Notes under the pieces: model-generated | Told to the model about the DNA's origin: nothing | The model's database searches: none | The model's input: only the letters and a program-made list of their open reading frames with translations | In this document: in pieces, positions 60,032 to 64,000 of the stretch | How the letters are laid out: each line of letters starts with the position of its first letter | Numbering within the stretch: the first letter of the stretch is position 1 | Origin: UTCHB3 sp008363265 | GTDB taxonomy: Bacteria; Bacteroidota; Ignavibacteria; Ignavibacteriales; Ignavibacteriaceae | Direction: 5' to 3' | NCBI GenBank assembly: GCA_045863055.1 | Contig: BTUW01000003.1 | Location: forward strand, 186,001-250,000 | DNA length: 64,000 nt | Position numbers and translations under genes: made by a program

Positions 60032-61573
60032 TTAGAACATCAGCCAGCTAAGCGTTGTAAAAAATGTCCACGGATTCTTCGGTTTCTCTCCTGTGTAAGT
60101 TGACTGCGGCGAATCATAGAAATCACCGGTCATCATGTACGCGGCGTGAACACCAAGGGTAAGGAAAACCTTAAGATTGTATTTCATCTCGAAATTCACT
60201 TCACTTCCGATGAAATTTCCGCCGCCTTTAAGACTGTTGTTCGAAAGCGCGGCCGCAAAACCGAGCTTGGCATACATCTTGTTGGGGATGAAATCCTTCG
60301 AAATGTTGAGGAAACCGGCAGTTACGCCGAGACCTATGTTCGAAATGTCATGAACTGCTGAATAATATCTGTTAACCACCTGAGGATCAGGGAAAAGCAG
60401 AAAGGCTCTATGGTTGCTGTAGATGCCTACTGGTGAACCATAAACATTACCGGTGATAACCGAATTCAGCGTTCCGTCGCTTACTCCGTTGTTGTCGCCC
60501 GATGTAAAGAGACCTTCGATGCTGATCTTGTCGTTGGCGGTCATGCCATATTTGTACTGAACCGAGGCATTTGCTGCCACACCAAAAATGGTCGCGGCTC
60601 TGCCCGTTGTGGCGCCAACGGTATCAAGAACACCAAAGTTTGACATTACAAATCCGTCGATCCACCATCTTGACGCAAGAAACTCACGGTTGTAGGCGAA
60701 ATGTCCGCCGAACCAGCCGATATGTCCTTCATATTTCTGAATAACACCCGGGAATCTGATTCGCGTTGCACCATTATAGTCAGCGAGCTGTGAAGTAAGG
60801 CCCTGTCCAAGAATCGAAATACCGCTTCCGCCTTTACCTTTGTCGTAAACATACCAGGCGTCAAGTCCGGCTTCCATTACAGGAGTCGGTCTCCACATGA
60901 AATCAGCCATCCAGAGGATAACATCATCATCAAGTTTGATCTCGTTTTCCCAAAGCTGGTACATACCGAGTTTCAGCTTGCTGCCTGAGGCGAAATCGAT
61001 ATATGAACTGATACCGACACCCTGGGTTCCCCAGTATGAAAGTTTATAAGCGCTGTTCTGGAACATGCCAAGCGCGTTAACATTGGGATCGCGCGGACCG
61101 TCAAAGATCCTTTGCATACCGAGTACAAAATTGTAATTGGCATCTTCAGGTCGCAGTTCAACATTCGCCATCAAGGTCTGAAGGTTGATCTGTCCGCCGT
61201 TTATAGCGCCGCCACGGTTGTTACCAACACCGTATGCCTGGTCACCCCAGGTGTAATCGATCTTGAAAAGACCGCGGAATGTTGCAAAATCATCGAGTAT
61301 CTGGGGTTTATAAATGAACATAGGTACGAACCTCTGCTCAAAATACCAGGTAGTCTGTGGAACGGTAAAAGTTGAGTTCTGCCCGAAGAGACGGCCTATA
61401 ACCTGTCCCTGAAGCACATCGTTGGTCGGGGTTACATTACCCGAGGTCATTCTGGTGAAAGAATAGCCGATGAACTGGAACTCACGGGGTGGTTTTTCTT
61501 CAAGTCGTGTATCCTGTGCGATCATTGCCATTGGGAACACAACCATGAGAATAAAGAGTCTAAATAGTTTCAT
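60032..61573 (-). CDS. Porin-like outer-membrane beta-barrel protein
   Basis: A 513-residue exported protein: signal peptide (FRLFILMVVFPMAMIAQ), then many amphipathic strands (FEQRFVPMFIYKP, KLKLGMYQLWENEI, WWIDGFVMSNFGVLD) and the end TLSWLMF with terminal Phe, fitting an outer-membrane barrel of 16-18 strands. I do not recognise a substrate family. It starts the dense cluster porin-hydrolase-hydrolase, 10 bases upstream of the lipoprotein hydrolase, which suggests uptake and splitting of one compound. Confidence 0.7.
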   Translation of the reverse strand: MKLFRLFILMVVFPMAMIAQDTRLEEKPPREFQFIGYSFTRMTSGNVTPTNDVLQGQVIGRLFGQNSTFTVPQTTWYFEQRFVPMFIYKPQILDDFATFRGLFKIDYTWGDQAYGVGNNRGGAINGGQINLQTLMANVELRPEDANYNFVLGMQRIFDGPRDPNVNALGMFQNSAYKLSYWGTQGVGISSYIDFASGSKLKLGMYQLWENEIKLDDDVILWMADFMWRPTPVMEAGLDAWYVYDKGKGGSGISILGQGLTSQLADYNGATRIRFPGVIQKYEGHIGWFGGHFAYNREFLASRWWIDGFVMSNFGVLDTVGATTGRAATIFGVAANASVQYKYGMTANDKISIEGLFTSGDNNGVSDGTLNSVITGNVYGSPVGIYSNHRAFLLFPDPQVVNRYYSAVHDISNIGLGVTAGFLNISKDFIPNKMYAKLGFAAALSNNSLKGGGNFIGSEVNFEMKYNLKVFLTLGVHAAYMMTGDFYDSPQSTYTGEKPKNPWTFFTTLSWLMF

Positions 61574-61656
61574 TGATCCTCCAAAAAAACCGGGTCAACG
61601 GGTCAACCGCGCCCTCTAATGCCGGTCAACCCGTTTAACTCCGGTTTAAAGTGTGT
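61574..61656. repeat. Short repeated GGTCAAC/GTTGACC elements in the intergenic spacer
   Basis: The spacer after the duplicated-domain lipoprotein gene has GGGTCAAC twice in direct tandem and a third GGTCAAC copy about 25 bases on, plus a repeated GTTTAACTCCGG/CGGTTTAAA part. The ribosome binding site GGAGGA of the porin gene lies at the left end. Confidence 0.55.
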
Positions 61657-62589
61657 TTAGTTCTTCACGTATTTCTGGATCCAGGTTGCACCAAGGGCGA
61701 AGCCGTTGTATTTGGTGCTGCCAAAGCCTTCCGCTGCTGTAGGAGCTGTGAAGCCCTGAATTGCAGGGGTTGTCTGGATCACTTCATACCACATACCGGA
61801 AGTGTTAACTCTGTAGATACCGGTTGAAGTAAGAGCTGCAGGAACTGTCTGGTTCAATGTGATCTCTCTGATCGAAGTACCTTCAACAGCTTTGCTGCTG
61901 AATGTACCTTCAAAAGTAACCTGCACATTGCTGGAGTCAGTAGAGATAACTTTGTAAGTACCGTTAGCGTTGAATGTTGCGTCAATTCTCTTTGTTTTCG
62001 AAACCGATCTCAAACCAGGGGCAACATTTGTACCTTCGGAAAGCCATGTACCAACGAGGGGCTCGGTGGTTGGGGCCTGTGGAACATATTTCTGGATCCA
62101 TGTTGCGCCAAGAGCGATACCGTTGTATTTGGTCGAGCCAAATCCTTCAGCTGCTGTAGGAGCTGTGAAACCCTGAATTGCAGGGTTGGTCTGGATGATC
62201 TCATACGACATGTAGCCTTTTGCATCGATCTGGAAGATACCAGATGAGGTAAGAGCGGCAGGAACTGACTGATTGAGAACGATGCTTCTGATAGTTGTAC
62301 CGGCGTTCTCAGTATAGCTCCATGTACCTTCGAAGGTAACCTGAACATTGCTGGAGTCGGTCGAAACAACTTTGTAGGTTTTGTTCGCGTTAAAAGTCGC
62401 GACAACTTTCTTTGTCTTTGAAACAGCGGCGAGACCAGGGGCAACATCACTGCCTTCGGAAACCCAAACGCCAACGAGTGGGTCAACGGTCGGGGTTGGC
62501 GGGTCAACTGGGTTGTCTTCTTTTTTGCAGCCTGATAAGAACAGAACTACTGCGAGCATGAGAATGGATACGGAAAAAAGCTTTTTCAT
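61657..62589 (-). CDS. Lipoprotein with two near-identical lipocalin-like repeats
   Basis: A 310-residue lipoprotein, lipobox LSGC (KLFSVSILMLAVVLFLSGC). After a PVDPPTPT linker come two copies of a domain of about 133 residues. Each begins PLVGVW/TW-LSEG and ends FALGATWIQKYV, and both share STDSSNVQVTFEGT and IQGFTAPTAAEGFGSTKYNG exactly. The WXSEG start and strand pattern recall small lipocalin-like domains. ATG at 62589 is chosen for GGGAG upstream and for the compact signal. Function unknown. Confidence 0.75.
   Translation of the reverse strand: MKKLFSVSILMLAVVLFLSGCKKEDNPVDPPTPTVDPLVGVWVSEGSDVAPGLAAVSKTKKVVATFNANKTYKVVSTDSSNVQVTFEGTWSYTENAGTTIRSIVLNQSVPAALTSSGIFQIDAKGYMSYEIIQTNPAIQGFTAPTAAEGFGSTKYNGIALGATWIQKYVPQAPTTEPLVGTWLSEGTNVAPGLRSVSKTKRIDATFNANGTYKVISTDSSNVQVTFEGTFSSKAVEGTSIREITLNQTVPAALTSTGIYRVNTSGMWYEVIQTTPAIQGFTAPTAAEGFGSTKYNGFALGATWIQKYVKN
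61660..62488. repeat. Intragenic tandem duplication of about 410 bp
   Basis: The two coding repeats of the lipoprotein, about 61660-62065 and 62078-62488, are similar in DNA as well as protein; for instance the stretch coding AAEGFGSTKYNG is nearly unchanged. This indicates a recent duplication or ongoing conversion. Confidence 0.7.
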
Positions 62590-62611
62590 CTTTTTTTCTC
62601 CCGGAATTTGG

Positions 62612-64000
62612 TTAATGTGTTGATTGTTGGTTATGAATTTTAACAAGTTCCTGCCTGTTTATTTTCCCTGCCTCGTTCTTTGGAAGTGAATCCATTAGAA
62701 CAACACTCTTTGGTATTTTATACTTTGCCAGCCCTTCCCGGCAGTATGTGATTATCTCTTCTGGGGTTAGGGTGTGTCCGGCATTCAGTACAACGAATGC
62801 CTTACCGGTCTCTCCCCATCTCTCATCTGCCACCCCGATAACGGCGCATTCTTTCACCGCGGGATTGGCATATAAATATTTTTCGATCTCGGATGGATAA
62901 ACATTTTCGCCACCACTGATATACATGTTCTTCTTTCTGTCGACGACAAAGAAGTAACCTTCCTCATCCCTGATAAGGATATCACCGGTGTGGAACCAAC
63001 CGTCGGTTATCGCCTCGGCTGTTTCTTTCGGTTTATGCCAGTAACCTTCCGTAACCACGGGTGACTTAAGCCAAAGCTCTCCCGGAGTGTTGGGGGGAAG
63101 TTCGTTCCCCTTTTCATCCACGATCTTCGCCTCGATGTAGAAATTCGGAAATCCGATAGAGCCCTTTTTCCGGATGGCATCATCCTGATGGAGTGAAAAA
63201 CAGTTTGGCCCCACCTCGGTGAGTCCGAATCCTTGCCTTATGGCGATCCCCTTTTTATGCCAGATGTTGATCAACGGTATCGGCATCGGGGCACCACCCA
63301 CTATCGCGAACCTGACGCTGCTGAGATCAGTAGTTTCAAACTTTGGCGAATCCGACATCATTTGAAGCATTGTCGGCACCCCAAATAAAAGTGTCGTTTT
63401 CTCTTTCTCCATCAACTCAAGGATGAGATCGGAGTCGAACGAGTTTAATATCGTGTGAGAGCCACCAACAAAGAGAAACGGAGTGAACAGCACATTCCAT
63501 CCACCTGTGTGGAAAAATGGAGCGTAGCTCTGTGTATGGTCGTTCTCTGTAAGATTGAGCCGCAAAACAGTGTTTATTGCGTTCCAGAATATCTGACGGT
63601 GCGTGATCATCACACCTTTTGAAAGCCCCGTAGTGCCGGCGGTGTAAAGGATCATCACTGTCTGATCGAAAGAAATATCCTCTTTCTGCCCCGGGATCAC
63701 AGTTCCAATATCGTCCGCGAGGAAGCGTCTTAAGCTCTCCACTTCGGCTTTTACCGGAATGGCTTCCAGCGTGCTTAACCGTTCCACCTCTTCCGCAAAG
63801 CAGGCTTCATATAGAAAGAGTGCCGGTTCAGCATCGCCGATAAGAGTGTCAAGCTCACGGGGTGTGAGACGGAAATTAAGCGGAACTAGGATTGTACCAG
63901 TTTTTACGCAAGCGACATAAAGCAGAATAAACTCTGCCCTGTTCTTTGAGTACACACCGATCCTGTCACCTTTTTTCAGTCCAATATCTTTGGTCAGGTG
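62612..64000 (-). CDS. Acyl-CoA synthetase / AMP ligase, N terminus outside the window
   Basis: The open frame runs to the window edge, so only the C-terminal part (at least 460 residues) is seen. The adenylate-forming motifs are ILYTAGTTGLSKGVMITH, GFGLTEVGPN, GWFHTGDILIRDEEGY and the C-terminal lysine in NEAGKINRQELV. It looks like a medium/long-chain fatty-acid or aryl-acid CoA ligase. With the porin and two hydrolases downstream it may form a small catabolic cluster for an ester-derived acid. Gap to the lipoprotein start is 22 bases. Confidence 0.88.
   Translation of the reverse strand, partial: HLTKDIGLKKGDRIGVYSKNRAEFILLYVACVKTGTILVPLNFRLTPRELDTLIGDAEPALFLYEACFAEEVERLSTLEAIPVKAEVESLRRFLADDIGTVIPGQKEDISFDQTVMILYTAGTTGLSKGVMITHRQIFWNAINTVLRLNLTENDHTQSYAPFFHTGGWNVLFTPFLFVGGSHTILNSFDSDLILELMEKEKTTLLFGVPTMLQMMSDSPKFETTDLSSVRFAIVGGAPMPIPLINIWHKKGIAIRQGFGLTEVGPNCFSLHQDDAIRKKGSIGFPNFYIEAKIVDEKGNELPPNTPGELWLKSPVVTEGYWHKPKETAEAITDGWFHTGDILIRDEEGYFFVVDRKKNMYISGGENVYPSEIEKYLYANPAVKECAVIGVADERWGETGKAFVVLNAGHTLTPEEIITYCREGLAKYKIPKSVVLMDSLPKNEAGKINRQELVKIHNQQSTH

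Noticed and set aside
1..64000. tRNA, rRNA, prophage, toxin-antitoxin or defence genes
   Set aside because: No cloverleaf with T-loop GTTCRA pattern, no rRNA stretch and no phage or defence-type proteins were noticed on either strand; a covariance-model search was not possible here.

Overview
The window looks like chromosomal DNA of a Gram-negative bacterium of the Bacteroidota/Chlorobiota/Ignavibacteriota (FCB) lineage, most likely an ignavibacterial relative. The signs are two large secreted proteins with type IX secretion C-terminal signals carrying the NYPNPFNP motif, several -7 elements of the TAnnTTTG type, many lipoboxes and outer-membrane barrels, plus clear GGAG/AGGA ribosome binding sites and some TTG/GTG starts. 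No rRNA, tRNA, CRISPR array or prophage was seen. The only mobile element found is one IS1182-type insertion sequence. The taxon is inferred from motifs, not from a marker-gene tree.

Layout. 0.1-8.5 kb: an MBL/beta-CASP ribonuclease-type protein, two frame-disrupted genes (a PAS-LuxR regulator and a Tat-exported Acg-type nitroreductase), a DUF6544-like protein, an FN3 lipoprotein coupled to a barrel protein, and an RsbW-like ATPase. 8.6-17.9 kb: two giant T9SS surface proteins, each followed by degenerate 7-bp tandem repeats. 18-25 kb: an acyl-AMP ligase/ACP/PlsC fusion, rplU-rpmA-mdh, a zinc alcohol dehydrogenase and a GT39 glycosyltransferase. 25-38.5 kb: an eight-gene minus-strand operon. 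38.6-50.4 kb: nine more closely spaced minus-strand genes. 50.6-53.9 kb: NfeD protease and the IS element. 53.9-58.1 kb: lipoprotein, NamZ-type muramidase, NUDIX hydrolase, ndk and sucD. 58.2-64 kb: two alpha/beta hydrolases, a porin-like protein, a duplicated-domain lipoprotein and an acyl-CoA synthetase cut by the window edge.

The most interesting part is 25-50 kb. The operon at 25.06-38.49 kb resembles a synthase-dependent exopolysaccharide machine. It has a TPR/outer-membrane barrel protein (PgaA/BcsC-like), a processive GT2 synthase (PgaC-like), a small membrane protein in the PgaD position and a deacetylase-like protein that has lost its metal ligands. Added to these are parts not in the textbook systems: a KaiC/RecA-type ATPase with an altered P-loop and a possible degenerate GGDEF tail, a four-PAS pseudo-kinase with an intact receiver domain, an FN3 lipoprotein and a second, DPM-type GT2. 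A GH9 glucanase lies just upstream.

Upstream of that is a Dlt-like O-acylation set: SGNH protein, fatty-acyl-AMP-ligase-type enzyme, ACP and MBOAT acyltransferase. It runs directly into YkfC/YkfB-like murein-peptide recycling genes and an M16 protease pair. Together the region looks like a cell-surface program that makes, exports, acylates and trims glycans, but no substrate can be read from sequence alone.
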